Assembly (NCBI RefSeq): GCF_011455695.1
Contig: NZ_CP015030.1
Span: 1,761,716-1,825,715, forward strand
From: Mannheimia granulomatis
Lineage (GTDB): Bacteria > Pseudomonadota > Gammaproteobacteria > Enterobacterales > Pasteurellaceae
DNA: 64,000 bases
Direction of reading: 5' to 3'
Shown here: positions 28,950-38,701 of the stretch, one piece after another
Numbering within the stretch: the stretch's first letter is position 1
Layout: each line of letters starts with the position of its first letter
Program-made: the position numbers and the translations under genes
The notes under the pieces: generated by a model
The model's input: the letters and a program-made list of their open reading frames with translations, nothing else
The model's database searches: none
Told to the model about the DNA's origin: nothing

Positions 28950-29207
28950 TTACTCAGCAATAATGCTCACGTATTTACGGCTCTTTTCGCCTTTCACTTC
29001 AAATTTAACTTTACCGTCTACAGTTGCAAATAAAGTGTGGTCTTTACCCATACCTACATTTGTACCTGCGTGGAATTTAGTACCACGTTGACGAACAATG
29101 ATGCTACCTGCTAATACAGATTCACCACCGAAACGTTTAACACCAAGGCGTTTAGCTTCAGAATCACGACCGTTACGAGTTGAACCACCAGCTTTTTTAG
29201 TTGCCAT
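28950..29207 (-). CDS. rpmA: 50S ribosomal protein L27
   Basis: 85-residue ribosomal protein with the usual start [16 protein letters not shown], whose N-terminus reaches the peptidyl-transferase centre. It retains the gamma-proteobacterial form without the cleavable N-terminal extension seen in Firmicutes. Twenty bases after rplU, GAGGAGA ribosome site. Confidence 0.98.
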   Translation of the reverse strand: MATKKAGGSTRNGRDSEAKRLGVKRFGGESVLAGSIIVRQRGTKFHAGTNVGMGKDHTLFATVDGKVKFEVKGEKSRKYVSIIAE

Positions 29208-29227
29208 CTACTTGATCTCCTCTGAAA

Positions 29228-29539
29228 TTATGCTTGAATCCCAGTGATTTTCACTTCTGTGAACCACTGACGATGACCTTGTTGTTTACGGCTGTGTTTA
29301 CGACGACGGAATTTAACGATTTTAACTTTATCGCCACGACCTTGTGCTACAACTTCAGCCACTACTTTCGCACCAGCTAATACAGGTGCACCAATTTTAA
29401 CATCTTCACCGTTAACGACCATTAACACTGAGTCAAACTCAACTTTCTCACCGGTTGCGATTTCAAGTTTTTCTAAACGAACTACTTGACCTTCACTTAC
29501 TCGGTGTTGTTTGCCGCCACTTTGGAAAACTGCGTACAT
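29228..29539 (-). CDS. rplU: 50S ribosomal protein L21
   Basis: 103 residues from the ATG at 29539 ([14 protein letters not shown]), the same length as E. coli L21. The open frame goes seven codons further, but GGAG sits just before this ATG. The basic [16 protein letters not shown] segment binds 23S rRNA. First gene of rplU-rpmA, divergent from ispB as in E. coli. Confidence 0.98.
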   Translation of the reverse strand: MYAVFQSGGKQHRVSEGQVVRLEKLEIATGEKVEFDSVLMVVNGEDVKIGAPVLAGAKVVAEVVAQGRGDKVKIVKFRRRKHSRKQQGHRQWFTEVKITGIQA

Positions 29540-29553
29540 ATTTACTCCGCTAC

Positions 29554-29580
29554 GTGCCAATTGCTTTTGCTTTTAGGCAC
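29554..29580 (-). other. Leader hairpin of rplU
   Basis: GTGCC and GGCAC pair around 17 bases immediately before the rplU ribosome site. A role in autoregulation is possible but is inference. Confidence 0.3.
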
Positions 29581-29608
29581 TCAATTAATTCATAAAAATA
29601 GGGCTGCA

Positions 29609-29637
29609 ATTCTACGGAAAAACGAAAAAAAGAGCAA
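29609..29637 (-). promoter_or_regulatory. rplU-rpmA promoter
   Basis: On the minus strand TTGCTC, 17 bases, TAGAAT: good hexamers and ideal spacing, leaving a leader of about 60 bases. Confidence 0.7.
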
Positions 29638-29750
29638 GTGAGATTTTGATAATTTTTTTAAATTAGCAAAATTTTTCGAAAATCAGACTGCTTGCTGTTT
29701 TAAAAGATGAAATGACTCGTCCGATTTTATAAGAAAACCGCAATTCTTTT

Positions 29751-29778
29751 TTGAACAAAGGTTAATTTAAGGTAGAAT
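29751..29778 (+). promoter_or_regulatory. ispB promoter
   Basis: TTGAAC, 16 bases, TAGAAT, ending 37 bases before the ispB ATG. Confidence 0.6.
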
Positions 29779-29815
29779 TGACACAATTTTCATCTTAAAA
29801 AAATTAATAGGTTCG

Positions 29816-30811
29816 ATGACAATGCGCTTTTCTTTGGAACAAATCCACGCTCTTGCTAGAGAAGATATGCAAGCAGTGAATGCTGAAATTCTGGCACAAC
29901 TTAATTCGGAGGTTTTACTGATAAACCAGTTAGGACATTATATTATTGCCGGTGGCGGTAAACGCATTCGCCCTTTAATTGCAGTATTAGCAGCCAGAGC
30001 ATTGAATTATACAGGTAAAAAACACATTACTGCGGCGGCTTTTATTGAATTTGTACATACTGCCACCCTTCTACATGATGATGTGGTAGACGAATCTAAT
30101 ATGCGTCGTGGCAGACCGACTGCGAATGCCTCTTTTGGCAATGCAGCAAGTGTGTTGGTAGGTGATTATATCTATACACGCTCATTCCAAATGATGACAG
30201 ATTTAGATTCACTTAGAGTGCTAAAAGTCATGTCTGCGGCTACAAATGCTTTAGCAGAGGGTGAAGTTCAACAATTAATGAATGTAAACGATCCAAACAC
30301 TACTGAAGCAAATTATATGCGTGTAATATATAATAAAACCGCACGTCTATTTGAAGCAGCTACTCAATGTGTTGCTATTGCAGCAGGAGCAAGTGAAGAA
30401 ATCGAAAATGCGTTAAAAGCTTATGGTTGCTATTTAGGCACTGCATTCCAATTGATTGATGATATTTTAGATTACTCTGCCCAAAGTGAAAGTTTAGGTA
30501 AAAATGTAGGAGATGATTTCGTAGAAGGAAAACCAACCCTACCGTTACTACACGCAATGCACGCTGCCGATAAAGCCGGTAATACAGCTCAAGTCGAACT
30601 CATTCGTAAAGCTATTGAAAACGGTGGCGAATTGGAACAAATTCCTGACGTCTTGGCAATTATGGCAGAATATCAATCTTTGGATTACGCCATGCAAAAA
30701 GCCCGTGAAGAAGCCCAAAAAGCAGTAGATGCTTTAGCTGTATTGCCAGAAAGTGAATATAAACAGGCACTGATCTCACTGGCGTATTTGTCGGTCGATC
30801 GTTCCTATTGA
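29816..30811 (+). CDS. ispB: Octaprenyl diphosphate synthase
   Basis: Long-chain trans-prenyltransferase that makes the side chain of quinones. 331 residues (E. coli 323). First Asp-rich motif LLHDDVVDESNMRRG near 85 and second LIDDILDY near 213, with GGGKRIRP near 45. The ATG at 29816 is used; a second ATG two codons on is equally possible. Divergent from rplU. It supplies the tail for the quinones modified by UbiE, UbiB and UbiJ in this window. Confidence 0.95.
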   Translation: MTMRFSLEQIHALAREDMQAVNAEILAQLNSEVLLINQLGHYIIAGGGKRIRPLIAVLAARALNYTGKKHITAAAFIEFVHTATLLHDDVVDESNMRRGRPTANASFGNAASVLVGDYIYTRSFQMMTDLDSLRVLKVMSAATNALAEGEVQQLMNVNDPNTTEANYMRVIYNKTARLFEAATQCVAIAAGASEEIENALKAYGCYLGTAFQLIDDILDYSAQSESLGKNVGDDFVEGKPTLPLLHAMHAADKAGNTAQVELIRKAIENGGELEQIPDVLAIMAEYQSLDYAMQKAREEAQKAVDALAVLPESEYKQALISLAYLSVDRSY

Positions 30812-30842
30812 TTTGCAAAAAATCAGCTAAATTTAACCGCTT

Positions 30843-30910
30843 GTAGGGGTGGGTTTTAACCCGCCCACCATATAAATAGAATTTCGGGTGGGTTAAACTC
30901 CACCCCCTAC
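30843..30910. repeat. Palindromic intergenic element, copy 1
   Basis: 68 bases. GTAGGGGTGGGTTTTAACCC at the left and its near-complement at the right, with a 19-base AT-rich centre. A second copy lies at 32839-32908. The right end is six bases before the queH ATG, so no ribosome site is visible there. Confidence 0.8.
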
Positions 30911-30916
30911 GAAAAA

Positions 30917-31663
30917 ATGACAGAACAAAACCAACAGCCCCAAGAACATATTGAAAGCGTCCGTGCCCGTCGCCGTGCGCAAAATCAGAAAAAAGACCCA
31001 AACGCCCCGTTTGTGCGTGAAAAGCTGAGTCTTCCGAACGGACATAACAAACTGCTGCTCCACTCCTGCTGTGCGCCTTGCTCGGGCGAAGTGATGGAAG
31101 CGATTCATGCCTCCGGTATTGAATTTACCATCTACTTCTACAACCCAAACATCCACCCAATGAAGGAATACCTAATCCGCAAAGAAGAGAATATCCGCTT
31201 TGCCGAAAAATGGGGCATTCCGTTTATCGACTTCGATGACGACTACGAAAACGACCGCCGTGAGTGGTTCCAAAAAGCCAAAGGCATGGAGTGGGAGCCG
31301 GAGCGTGGCATTCGCTGCACGATGTGCTTTGATATGCGTTTTGAAAAAGCGGCAGAATATGCTCACAACAACGGCTTCCCGGTGTTTACAAGCTGTTTAG
31401 GCATTTCTCGCTGGAAAGATATGAACCAGATCAACGACTGTGGCCACCGTGCAGCATCAAAATTTGATGATGTGGTCTATTGGGACTACAACTGGCGTAA
31501 AGGTGGCGGCTCGCAACGAATGATCGAGATCAGCAAACGTGAACGTTTCTACCAACAAGAGTATTGCGGCTGCGTCTATTCCTTACGTGATTCCAACAAA
31601 TGGCGATTAGAAACAGGTCGTGAGCGAATTGAAATCGGGAAACTTTATTATTCGCCGGATTAG
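30917..31663 (+). CDS. queH: Epoxyqueuosine reductase QueH
   Basis: DUF208/QueH enzyme that reduces epoxyqueuosine to queuosine in tRNA, replacing the cobalamin-dependent QueG. 248 residues. Iron-sulfur and catalytic cysteines in SCCAPCSGE (residues 50-58), [19 protein letters not shown] and EYCGCVYS. The residues before 40 are charged and variable. The usual Shine-Dalgarno is missing because a palindromic repeat ends at 30910, so translation may be weak or start differently. Works with the queuosine precursor transporter YhhQ. Confidence 0.9.
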   Translation: MTEQNQQPQEHIESVRARRRAQNQKKDPNAPFVREKLSLPNGHNKLLLHSCCAPCSGEVMEAIHASGIEFTIYFYNPNIHPMKEYLIRKEENIRFAEKWGIPFIDFDDDYENDRREWFQKAKGMEWEPERGIRCTMCFDMRFEKAAEYAHNNGFPVFTSCLGISRWKDMNQINDCGHRAASKFDDVVYWDYNWRKGGGSQRMIEISKRERFYQQEYCGCVYSLRDSNKWRLETGRERIEIGKLYYSPD

Positions 31664-31698
31664 ACTATGGTGTAGCTGTTAATGCTCCAATGAACAAG

Positions 31699-31864
31699 CT
31701 CCCCTCTTTAGAAAAGAGGGGCAGGGGGAGATTTGACAGAAGTGATAAATGGAGAAAATAGCTGCCGTTAATGTAATGTGCTTTATTGGAACACTATTTT
31801 TTCTCTCACTTCGCTAATTGATACTGCCAAATCTCCCCTAACCCCGCTTTGCTAAAGAGGGGAA
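31699..31864. mobile_element. MITE-like element with 37-base inverted ends
   Basis: 166 bases between queH and fabD. The left end begins CTCCCCTCTTTAG and the right end is its inverted near-copy (about 30 of 37 positions match). The left end also folds on itself (CCCCTCTTT/AAAGAGGGG). It has no coding capacity, and no clear target duplication was seen. Confidence 0.65.
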
Positions 31865-31901
31865 CTGATCACTAAAATTTCAAAAAGAGGATAAAAAAAC
31901 A

Positions 31902-32837
31902 ATGTCAAAATTTGCTATGGTTTTCCCAGGACAAGGCTCACAAGCTGTTGGTATGCTTGCTGATCTTGCACCACAATTTCCTATCATAGAAAAAACATTT
32001 ACTGAGGCAAGTGAGGTTTTAGGCTATGATTTATGGGATTTAGTACAAAACGGTACAGCTGAAGATTTAGGTCAAACTCAACGCACACAACCGGCTTTAT
32101 TGGCAGCATCGGTTGCACTTTACCGTGTATGGCAAGAAAAATTCCCTGAGCAAAAACCGGCTGTAATGGCTGGTCATAGTTTAGGTGAATATTCCGCATT
32201 AGTCTGTGCCGGCGTGTTAAATTTCCAAGATGCAATTCAATTAGTCGAATTGCGTGGTAATGCAATGCAACAAGCTGTTCCTGCTGGCAGCGGTGCGATG
32301 TTTGCGATTATCGGCTTGGATAATGAGGCGATTATTAAGGCATGTGAGCAAGCAGCAAGCGAGACCGGCGAAATTGTGTCAGCAGTAAACTTCAACAGCC
32401 CTGGTCAAGTGGTAATCGCTGGTACGAAAGCCGCAGCGGAAAAAGCAGGCGAATTATGTAAAGCAGCTGGAGCAAAACGTGCTTTACCACTCGCCGTAAG
32501 CGTGCCTTCACATTGTGCATTAATGAAACCAGCGGCAGAAAAATTAGAAGCAGCTTTGCAAAATATCACACTAAATCAACCGCTTGTACCGGTTATCAAT
32601 AACGTGGATGTTGCAGTTGAAACTAATGCAGAAGCAATTCGCAACGCATTAGTGCGCCAGCTGTATAGCCCTGTTCGCTGGACGGAAACGGTCGAGAAAA
32701 TGGCTCAAGACGGTGTTACCACTTTATACGAAATCGGGCCGGGTAAAGTATTAACAGGCTTAACAAGCCGTATTGTAAAAGAATTAAATGCTAAAGCGGT
32801 GAATGATTTAACCTCATTCGAGGCATTGGAATTTTAA
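31902..32837 (+). CDS. fabD: Malonyl-CoA:ACP transacylase
   Basis: Loads malonyl groups on acyl carrier protein for fatty-acid elongation. 311 residues. Catalytic Ser in GHSLGEYSAL near residue 92, N-terminal FPGQGSQAVGM, and the catalytic His in VSVPSHCALM. AGAGGA ribosome site. fabG follows 98 bases later with a palindromic repeat in the gap. The usual upstream fabH is not here; a MITE and queH occupy that side. Confidence 0.97.
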   Translation: MSKFAMVFPGQGSQAVGMLADLAPQFPIIEKTFTEASEVLGYDLWDLVQNGTAEDLGQTQRTQPALLAASVALYRVWQEKFPEQKPAVMAGHSLGEYSALVCAGVLNFQDAIQLVELRGNAMQQAVPAGSGAMFAIIGLDNEAIIKACEQAASETGEIVSAVNFNSPGQVVIAGTKAAAEKAGELCKAAGAKRALPLAVSVPSHCALMKPAAEKLEAALQNITLNQPLVPVINNVDVAVETNAEAIRNALVRQLYSPVRWTETVEKMAQDGVTTLYEIGPGKVLTGLTSRIVKELNAKAVNDLTSFEALEF

Positions 32838-32838
32838 T

Positions 32839-32908
32839 CGTAGGGGCGGGTTTTAACCCTCCCATGCAAAATAGACCTATATCGGGCGGGTTAAAACCCG
32901 CCCCTACG
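32839..32908. repeat. Palindromic intergenic element, copy 2
   Basis: 70 bases, CGTAGGGGCGGGTTTTAACC at the left and an inverted copy at the right (24 of 25 positions pair) with a 20-base centre. It sits between fabD and fabG, so their joint mRNA would carry a very strong hairpin. Confidence 0.85.
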
Positions 32909-32935
32909 TCAATATAAGTTCAAAAGGAACAAAAC

Positions 32936-33661
32936 ATGCAAAAAAAAATCGCATTAGTCACGGGTGCAACCCGTGGTATCGGTAAAGCGACTGCCGAAGA
33001 ATTAGTCGCAAAAGGTTATACCGTAATCGGTACCGCGACTTCAGAAAAAGGTGCCGAGTCAATTTCTGCTTACTTAGGCGAAAACGGCAAAGGCTTAGTA
33101 TTAAATGTTGCTGATGCAGAATCTATTGATTCAGTGTTAAAACAAATCAAAGAGAGCTTTGGTGATATTGATGTGTTAGTAAACAACGCCGGTATTACCC
33201 GTGACGGCTTATTAATGCGTATGAAAGATGATGATTGGTTCGATATTATCCAAACCAACCTCACTTCTGTTTACCGCTTATCCAAAGCTGTGTTACGCCC
33301 AATGATGAAAAAAGGCGGTCGTATTATCAGTATTGGCTCCGTGGTTGGCTCAATGGGTAACCCGGGTCAAACAAACTACTGTGCAGCAAAAGCCGGCTTA
33401 GTAGGCTTTTCAAAATCGTTAGCAAAAGAAGTTGCTAGTCGTGGCATTACAGTAAACGTAGTAGCACCGGGCTTTATCGCAACAGATATGACCGATGAAT
33501 TAAACGAAGATCAACGTAATGCTATTTTAAGCCAAATCCCTGCAGGTGAACTCGGCTCACCACAGGATATCGCTAAAGCTGTAGCGTTCTTAGCCTCAGA
33601 TGATGCTCGTTACATCAATGGTGAAACCATTCATGTGAATGGTGGTTTATACATGGGCTAA
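32936..33661 (+). CDS. fabG: 3-oxoacyl-[acyl-carrier-protein] reductase
   Basis: NADPH-dependent reductase of the elongation cycle, short-chain dehydrogenase family. 241 residues. Nucleotide-binding TGATRGIG at 9-16, NNAG, catalytic Ser in SIGSVVG, and the Tyr/Lys pair in TNYCAAKAG. AAAAGGAAC ribosome site. The next gene is brnQ rather than acpP, so the fab cluster is short here. A strong terminator follows. Confidence 0.97.
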   Translation: MQKKIALVTGATRGIGKATAEELVAKGYTVIGTATSEKGAESISAYLGENGKGLVLNVADAESIDSVLKQIKESFGDIDVLVNNAGITRDGLLMRMKDDDWFDIIQTNLTSVYRLSKAVLRPMMKKGGRIISIGSVVGSMGNPGQTNYCAAKAGLVGFSKSLAKEVASRGITVNVVAPGFIATDMTDELNEDQRNAILSQIPAGELGSPQDIAKAVAFLASDDARYINGETIHVNGGLYMG

Positions 33662-33686
33662 GCTGTAACAAGCGGTCTTTTTTCAG

Positions 33687-33720
33687 CCGAACTTTGTAAA
33701 TATTACAAAGTTCGGTTTTA
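33687..33720 (+). terminator. fabG terminator
   Basis: CCGAACTTTGTAA, loop ATA, exact complement, then TTTTATCGTTTTTT. Confidence 0.92.
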
Positions 33721-33777
33721 TCGTTTTTTATTTTGTGTTGTTGCCTCCTTTAGCAGGCAAAAAAGTGTAAATGTGTT

Positions 33778-35073
33778 ATGACTAGAAATACCTTAGTGGT
33801 CGGCTTTTTGCTGTTTGCCATTTTTTTCGGGGCGGGGAATTTAATCTTTCCGCCAAAATTGGGCTTTGAAAGCGGTGCGGAATTTGCATCTGCTATTTCA
33901 GGTTTTGTATTAACAGGTGTTGGTCTTCCGTTATTGGGCATTGTGGTTAGCGCATTCTATAATGGTGGCTATAAATCAGCGCTAGACAAAATCCACCCCT
34001 ATTTTTCGCTGATTTTCTTAATTTCTATTTATCTGGCAATCGGACCATTTTTTGCCGGACCTCGTACCGCGGCAACTGCATACGAAATGGCCTTAATGCC
34101 GTTTTTAGGGGAATCAAGCCAACTTTCCATGCTGATTTTTACCCTGGTTTATTTCGCCCTTACTCTTTGGTTGGCGATTAATCCGACTAAAGTGGTCGAT
34201 CGCATCGGTGCAGTACTTACCCCAATTTTACTCATCGCTATTATTGCCTTAGTGGTACGGGCAAGCATGATTTTAACCGGTGACAGCCCATTAGCAACGG
34301 CTCAGCCGACTGAGCAATCCTACTTCTTTAAAGGCATGGTGGATGGCTACCTTACTATGGATGCGCTTGCTTCATTAGCCTACTCAGTGATTGTACTCCA
34401 TGCCATTCGAGGCAAAAGTGTTAGCCAAGCCTCACTACAAAGACAAACCGTTGCCGCAGGCTTAGTGGCAGCAGTAGCTCTTGCGGTAATTTATATTGGA
34501 TTAGGCTGGATTGGGAATAACATTCCTATGAGTGCAGAAACGCTGGCAATGCTTGCTGAGAAAAAATTGGATATGGGAACCTATATTCTCAACACCATTA
34601 CTACCCAAGCTTTTGGTGAACTCGGACGTGCTGTATTAGGTATTATCGTTTCCCTTGCTTGCTTAACAACTGCTGTAGGCTTAGCGGTATCTGTCAGCGA
34701 ATATTTTAATGAGATTTTCCCCAAAATCTCATACAAAGTTTATGCGGTACTATTTACCGTTATTAGCTTTATTATCGCAAACCAAGGTTTAAAAGAAGTA
34801 ATCAGTAAATCTATTCCTGTGCTATTAGTGCTCTATCCGATTGCGATGACTATCATTTTTATGCTGTTAATTAATTTAGTGATTAAGCTGCCTCTTACCG
34901 CACAACGCCTATCGCTTTTATTGGTAACAGTCGTTGCGATTGCCTCGGTTGCCGGTGTAGGATTTACTGAGAATTTACCACTGAAAGCCTATTCTATGGA
35001 GTGGTTACCTTTTGCCGTTATTGGCTGTGTAGTTGGAGCAGTACTACATCCACTTATCAGCAGAAAAGCATAA
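33778..35073 (+). CDS. brnQ: Branched-chain amino acid transport system II carrier protein
   Basis: Sodium-coupled importer of leucine, isoleucine and valine (LIVCS family). 431 residues, twelve hydrophobic segments. N-terminal FLLFAIFFGAGNLIFPP and GPFFAGPRTAATAYEMA are family hallmarks. The ATG at 33778 has no strong ribosome site (the nearest is AGCAGG, ending 17 bases upstream). Single gene with a terminator after it. Confidence 0.93.
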   Translation: MTRNTLVVGFLLFAIFFGAGNLIFPPKLGFESGAEFASAISGFVLTGVGLPLLGIVVSAFYNGGYKSALDKIHPYFSLIFLISIYLAIGPFFAGPRTAATAYEMALMPFLGESSQLSMLIFTLVYFALTLWLAINPTKVVDRIGAVLTPILLIAIIALVVRASMILTGDSPLATAQPTEQSYFFKGMVDGYLTMDALASLAYSVIVLHAIRGKSVSQASLQRQTVAAGLVAAVALAVIYIGLGWIGNNIPMSAETLAMLAEKKLDMGTYILNTITTQAFGELGRAVLGIIVSLACLTTAVGLAVSVSEYFNEIFPKISYKVYAVLFTVISFIIANQGLKEVISKSIPVLLVLYPIAMTIIFMLLINLVIKLPLTAQRLSLLLVTVVAIASVAGVGFTENLPLKAYSMEWLPFAVIGCVVGAVLHPLISRKA

Positions 35074-35082
35074 ATCAAGTCA

Positions 35083-35111
35083 AGGCAGTGATAATTCACT
35101 GCCTACTTTTT
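35083..35111 (+). terminator. brnQ terminator
   Basis: AGGCAGTGA, loop TAAT, exact complement, then ACTTTTT. It ends 12 bases before the mutM ATG. Confidence 0.9.
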
Positions 35112-35122
35112 AGGAGAAAACA

Positions 35123-35947
35123 ATGCCTGAATTACCCGAAGTTGAAACAAGCGTGAGAGGTGTAGAACCTTATTTGGTGGGGCAAACGATAAAGCAGATT
35201 ATTGTTCGCCAACCTAAATTGCGTTGGATGGTAAGCCCGGAAATTATCACTATGCAAAATGCAAAAATCCATGCTGTAGAAAGACGAGCTAAATATCTCA
35301 TTATCCGAACTACTCAAGGCGATATTTTGCTGCATTTGGGCATGTCCGGCTCGCTGGGGATCTTAAAAGAAGTCCAACAAAAAGAAGCCGGAAAGCACGA
35401 TCACATTGATCTTGTTACTGAAAATGGCACTATCTTGCGTTATTACGATCCACGCAAGTTCGGCTGCTGGCTTTGGACAGAAAAAGCAGAAGAACACGAA
35501 CTGCTGCGTAAACTAGGGCCGGAGCCACTCTCTGAAGCCTTTACGACAGATTATCTCTTTGCAAAAAGTCGCAAAAAAACGACCGCTTGTAAAACCTTTA
35601 TTATGACTAATGAAGTGGTAGTTGGCGTGGGCAATATCTATGCTTGCGAAAGTCTGTTTATGGCGGGAATTCACCCCGAATTAGCAGCACAGAATCTGAC
35701 TCAAAAACAGTGCGAACGCTTAGTAAAAGTTATTAAAGAAGTGCTAACCAAAGCAATTATTCAAGGTGGCACTACACTGAAAGATTTCATTCAACCGGAT
35801 GGAAAACCGGGCTATTTCGCTCAAGTGCTGCAAGTATATGGACGAAAAGGTGAAAGTTGTAATGATTGTGGTAGCACGATTGAAGCCAAGGTGATCGGGC
35901 AGCGTAACAGCTTTTTCTGTCCAAACTGCCAGAAATTGCCGAAATAA
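35123..35947 (+). CDS. mutM: Formamidopyrimidine-DNA glycosylase
   Basis: Removes 8-oxoguanine and formamidopyrimidines from DNA. 274 residues. Catalytic N-terminus PELPEVE (Pro2, Glu3), the helix-two-turn-helix with [11 protein letters not shown], and a C-terminal zinc finger with Cys pairs CNDC and CPNC. TAGGAG ribosome site. An uptake-sequence core lies inside the gene (35582). With mutL in this window there are two DNA repair genes, but they are not adjacent. Confidence 0.97.
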   Translation: MPELPEVETSVRGVEPYLVGQTIKQIIVRQPKLRWMVSPEIITMQNAKIHAVERRAKYLIIRTTQGDILLHLGMSGSLGILKEVQQKEAGKHDHIDLVTENGTILRYYDPRKFGCWLWTEKAEEHELLRKLGPEPLSEAFTTDYLFAKSRKKTTACKTFIMTNEVVVGVGNIYACESLFMAGIHPELAAQNLTQKQCERLVKVIKEVLTKAIIQGGTTLKDFIQPDGKPGYFAQVLQVYGRKGESCNDCGSTIEAKVIGQRNSFFCPNCQKLPK

Positions 35948-35966
35948 ATAGCTTATTAGGATTATT

Positions 35967-35994
35967 TGGGCAGACAGGTCTGCCCAGACTTTTC
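35967..35994. terminator. Terminator between mutM and dtd
   Basis: TGGGCAGAC-AG-GTCTGCCCA, a perfect hairpin followed by GACTTTT, between convergent genes. Confidence 0.8.
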
Positions 35995-36008
35995 AAATAA
36001 GATATTTT

Positions 36009-36443
36009 CTAAACCTGTAACCAAAAAGTTACCGGACCGTCATTTTGTAGGCTTACTTGCATATCGGCAGCAAATTGCCCTGTTTGCGTGTGGATTTTTT
36101 GCTTGGCTTGTTGATGAAAATAATTGTATAAACGCTCAGCATCCATAGGTTTTGCACCTTTAGAGAAACTTGGGCGTAAACCTTTGTTAGTATCGGCTGC
36201 TAGCGTAAATTGTGAAACTACCAACAAACCGCCGCCAGCTTGCTGAACATTGAGGTTCATTTTGCCCTGCTCGTCTGAAAAAACACGGTAATTTAGCACT
36301 TTTTCCAGTAGTTTATCTGCTTTCACCTCATCATCATCTTGTTCAACACCAAGTAAGACTAATAAACCATGTTTAATTTCACCCACAATTTGGTTTTCTA
36401 CTTCTACTCTAGCCCATTTAACTCTCTGAATTAAGCCTATCAT
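36009..36443 (-). CDS. dtd: D-aminoacyl-tRNA deacylase
   Basis: Hydrolyses D-aminoacyl-tRNAs. 144 residues. The two active-site signatures are present: [14 protein letters not shown] and the C-terminal [11 protein letters not shown]. Its start lies inside yihY (26-base overlap), so it is translated from the proA-yihY-dtd message. Confidence 0.96.
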   Translation of the reverse strand: MIGLIQRVKWARVEVENQIVGEIKHGLLVLLGVEQDDDEVKADKLLEKVLNYRVFSDEQGKMNLNVQQAGGGLLVVSQFTLAADTNKGLRPSFSKGAKPMDAERLYNYFHQQAKQKIHTQTGQFAADMQVSLQNDGPVTFWLQV

Positions 36444-37260
36444 CGTATTCCTTATCCTCTTTAATCTCTTTTAAAATAGCAGCAAATTGACCGCCAAGTA
36501 ACACCACCTGCCAGCTCAAGTGAATCCAAACAATCATAATCGGTAACACTGCTAATGCACCGTAGATAGCTTGGTAAGAAGGGAAAGTAGTGATATACCA
36601 AATAAAAGCCTGTTTTCCTAAGGTAAAGAAAATCGCTGCTAATAATGCCCCAAATGCAGCGTGTTTAAATTCTACTTTAGCATTTGGAACAAACTTATAA
36701 ACCAACGAAAAGAGTAACCAAATCAACAAAAACGGCATACACTCCAACAAATATTGCCCGATAGACAAAGTACCTGTCCCGTTAAAAATAGCCAATGACA
36801 TCACGTAAGTACTAATTGCAATACTAGCACCAGCAAGTAATGGGCCAAAAAGTAGAATCGCAAAATAGAGCAAAAAAGAAAACCAAATTGGTCTGCTTTT
36901 ACTATTGTGCCAAATCGTATTCAAGGTTTCGTCAATACTTTTGATCAACATAATAGCTACAACAAATAAACCGATAATACTCACTAGCCCCATTTTTTGG
37001 GAATTACTCACAAATAGCTCAATATATTGCGATATCATTTCTCCTGCATTTGGAGCAAAATTGTCATAAATAAAGGCTTTTAACTGCTCATTTGCCTCAT
37101 TAAAAATAGGAAAAAACGTAAACATTGAAAACAGCACCATAATTAACGGCACAATCGCAAGCATTGTGCTATACGTCAGATAACCTGCTGAAATTGCAAT
37201 GTTATTTTCCGAGTAACGTTTAGCAAAGAGTTTAATAAATTCAAAAGTCCGCTTTAACAT
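36418..37260 (-). CDS. yihY: YihY/BrkB-family inner-membrane protein
   Basis: 280 residues with six hydrophobic segments; family motif [21 protein letters not shown] near residues 19-39. The function is unsettled: an old link to ribonuclease BN is an error, and transport is suspected. Neighbouring dtd is the usual partner in gamma-proteobacteria. The GAGGA ribosome site lies in the last codons of proA; one base separates the genes. Confidence 0.9.
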   Translation of the reverse strand: MLKRTFEFIKLFAKRYSENNIAISAGYLTYSTMLAIVPLIMVLFSMFTFFPIFNEANEQLKAFIYDNFAPNAGEMISQYIELFVSNSQKMGLVSIIGLFVVAIMLIKSIDETLNTIWHNSKSRPIWFSFLLYFAILLFGPLLAGASIAISTYVMSLAIFNGTGTLSIGQYLLECMPFLLIWLLFSLVYKFVPNAKVEFKHAAFGALLAAIFFTLGKQAFIWYITTFPSYQAIYGALAVLPIMIVWIHLSWQVVLLGGQFAAILKEIKEDKEYDDRLNSES

Positions 37261-37261
37261 A

Positions 37262-38500
37262 CTATCCTCTAACTAAATAATCACTTTCACACACCCATTT
37301 ATAGGTAGTTAATGCTTCAAGCCCCATAGGACCTCGAGCATGCAATTTTTGGGTGCTGACCGCTACCTCTGCTCCTAGCCCAAATTCACCGCCGTCAGTA
37401 AAACGGGTGCTGGAGTTAATGTAAACTGCGGCAGCATCCACTTGTTGCACAAATTGGCGGGAAAGTTGGTAATCTGAAGTTAAAATCCCCTCTGAATGTT
37501 GCGAACCATAGCGGCGAATATGTGCCACTGCTTCCTCTAAACCATCAACCACCACGACATTTAAATCAAGTGAAAGCCATTCTTGGCTTAACTTTTCTAC
37601 ATCAAGCGGTTCAATTCCATCAATTTTTTGCAAATCGTTGCTGTGAATAGTGACCCCTAAACTATCCATTCTTGCGATCAATTTAGGTAAAAACTCAACG
37701 GCGATTGCCTTATCTACCAATAAGGTTTCAAGCGTATTGCAGGTACTCGGTCGCTGGGTTTTGGCATTAGCAATAACATCAAGAGATTTTTCTTGATCTG
37801 CAGTTTTCTCCACAAATAAATGGCACACACCAATACCACCAACAATCACCGGAATAGTAGAATTTTCTTTACAGAATTGGTGCAAACCTGCTCCGCCACG
37901 TGGGATCACCATATCAATATAGCGCTCTAATTTAAGCAATTCTAATAATAAAGCGCGATCAGGATCGGTTACTGCCTGTACCGCTAATTTCGGCAGCCCG
38001 GCTTTTTCTAGGGCATCTTGCACCACATCGACTAACACCGCATTGGTGAATTTCGTCTCTTTACCACCACGTAAAATCACCGCATTGCCTGTTTTTAAGC
38101 AAAGGGAGGCAACATCAATCGTGACATTCGGACGAGCTTCGTAAATGGTTAAAATCACCCCTAAAGGCACACGTTGACGTTCAATTTTTAACCCGCTATT
38201 TAATACGCCACCGTCTATCACTTGCCCCACAGGATCAGCTAATTTCGCTACATTTCGTACATCATTCGCGATACTTTTTAAACGGCTTTCATTTAATAAT
38301 AAACGGTCAATAATCGCCAAAGATATCCCTTGTGATTGAGCAAATTCAATGTCTTTCGCATTGGCATACAAAATTTCTGTTGCACGTTGTTCAAGATTAT
38401 CAGCAATAGTAAGTAAGGCTTGATTTTTTTGCAGATTACCGAATTGTGCCAGCTCAAAACTGGCTTGTTTAGCTTGCTTGGCAAGGTCTTTCATTTGCAT
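37262..38500 (-). CDS. proA: Gamma-glutamyl phosphate reductase
   Basis: Second enzyme of proline synthesis, reducing glutamyl 5-phosphate with NADPH. 412 residues (E. coli 417). Aldehyde-dehydrogenase fold with the catalytic Cys in [13 protein letters not shown] and the C-terminal [21 protein letters not shown]. The first Met (38500) or third residue Met (38494) could be the start. proB is not adjacent. First gene of proA-yihY-dtd. Confidence 0.96.
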   Translation of the reverse strand: MQMKDLAKQAKQASFELAQFGNLQKNQALLTIADNLEQRATEILYANAKDIEFAQSQGISLAIIDRLLLNESRLKSIANDVRNVAKLADPVGQVIDGGVLNSGLKIERQRVPLGVILTIYEARPNVTIDVASLCLKTGNAVILRGGKETKFTNAVLVDVVQDALEKAGLPKLAVQAVTDPDRALLLELLKLERYIDMVIPRGGAGLHQFCKENSTIPVIVGGIGVCHLFVEKTADQEKSLDVIANAKTQRPSTCNTLETLLVDKAIAVEFLPKLIARMDSLGVTIHSNDLQKIDGIEPLDVEKLSQEWLSLDLNVVVVDGLEEAVAHIRRYGSQHSEGILTSDYQLSRQFVQQVDAAAVYINSSTRFTDGGEFGLGAEVAVSTQKLHARGPMGLEALTTYKWVCESDYLVRG

Positions 38501-38701
38501 ACTTTAATTCTCTTTTTATTAACATTAGCCATAATCTAACATGTTCTTTTATGTGAAGAAATATGCAAAAGGGGAGAAAATTGGATAAAATGGAGGAATT
38601 TTAAAATATGCAGCCCCAAATAGGGCGAGTTATGCTTAACCTAGTACGGCTTGCCATGCTAGACAATACCTATAAGCTCTTATCTCTTTTAGGCATAAAA
38701 A

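Noticed and set aside
30843..30910. Ordinary terminator after ispB
   Set aside because: Hairpin is very long, recurs at 32839-32908 and lacks a T-run; it fits a dispersed repeat better, though it may still stop transcription.
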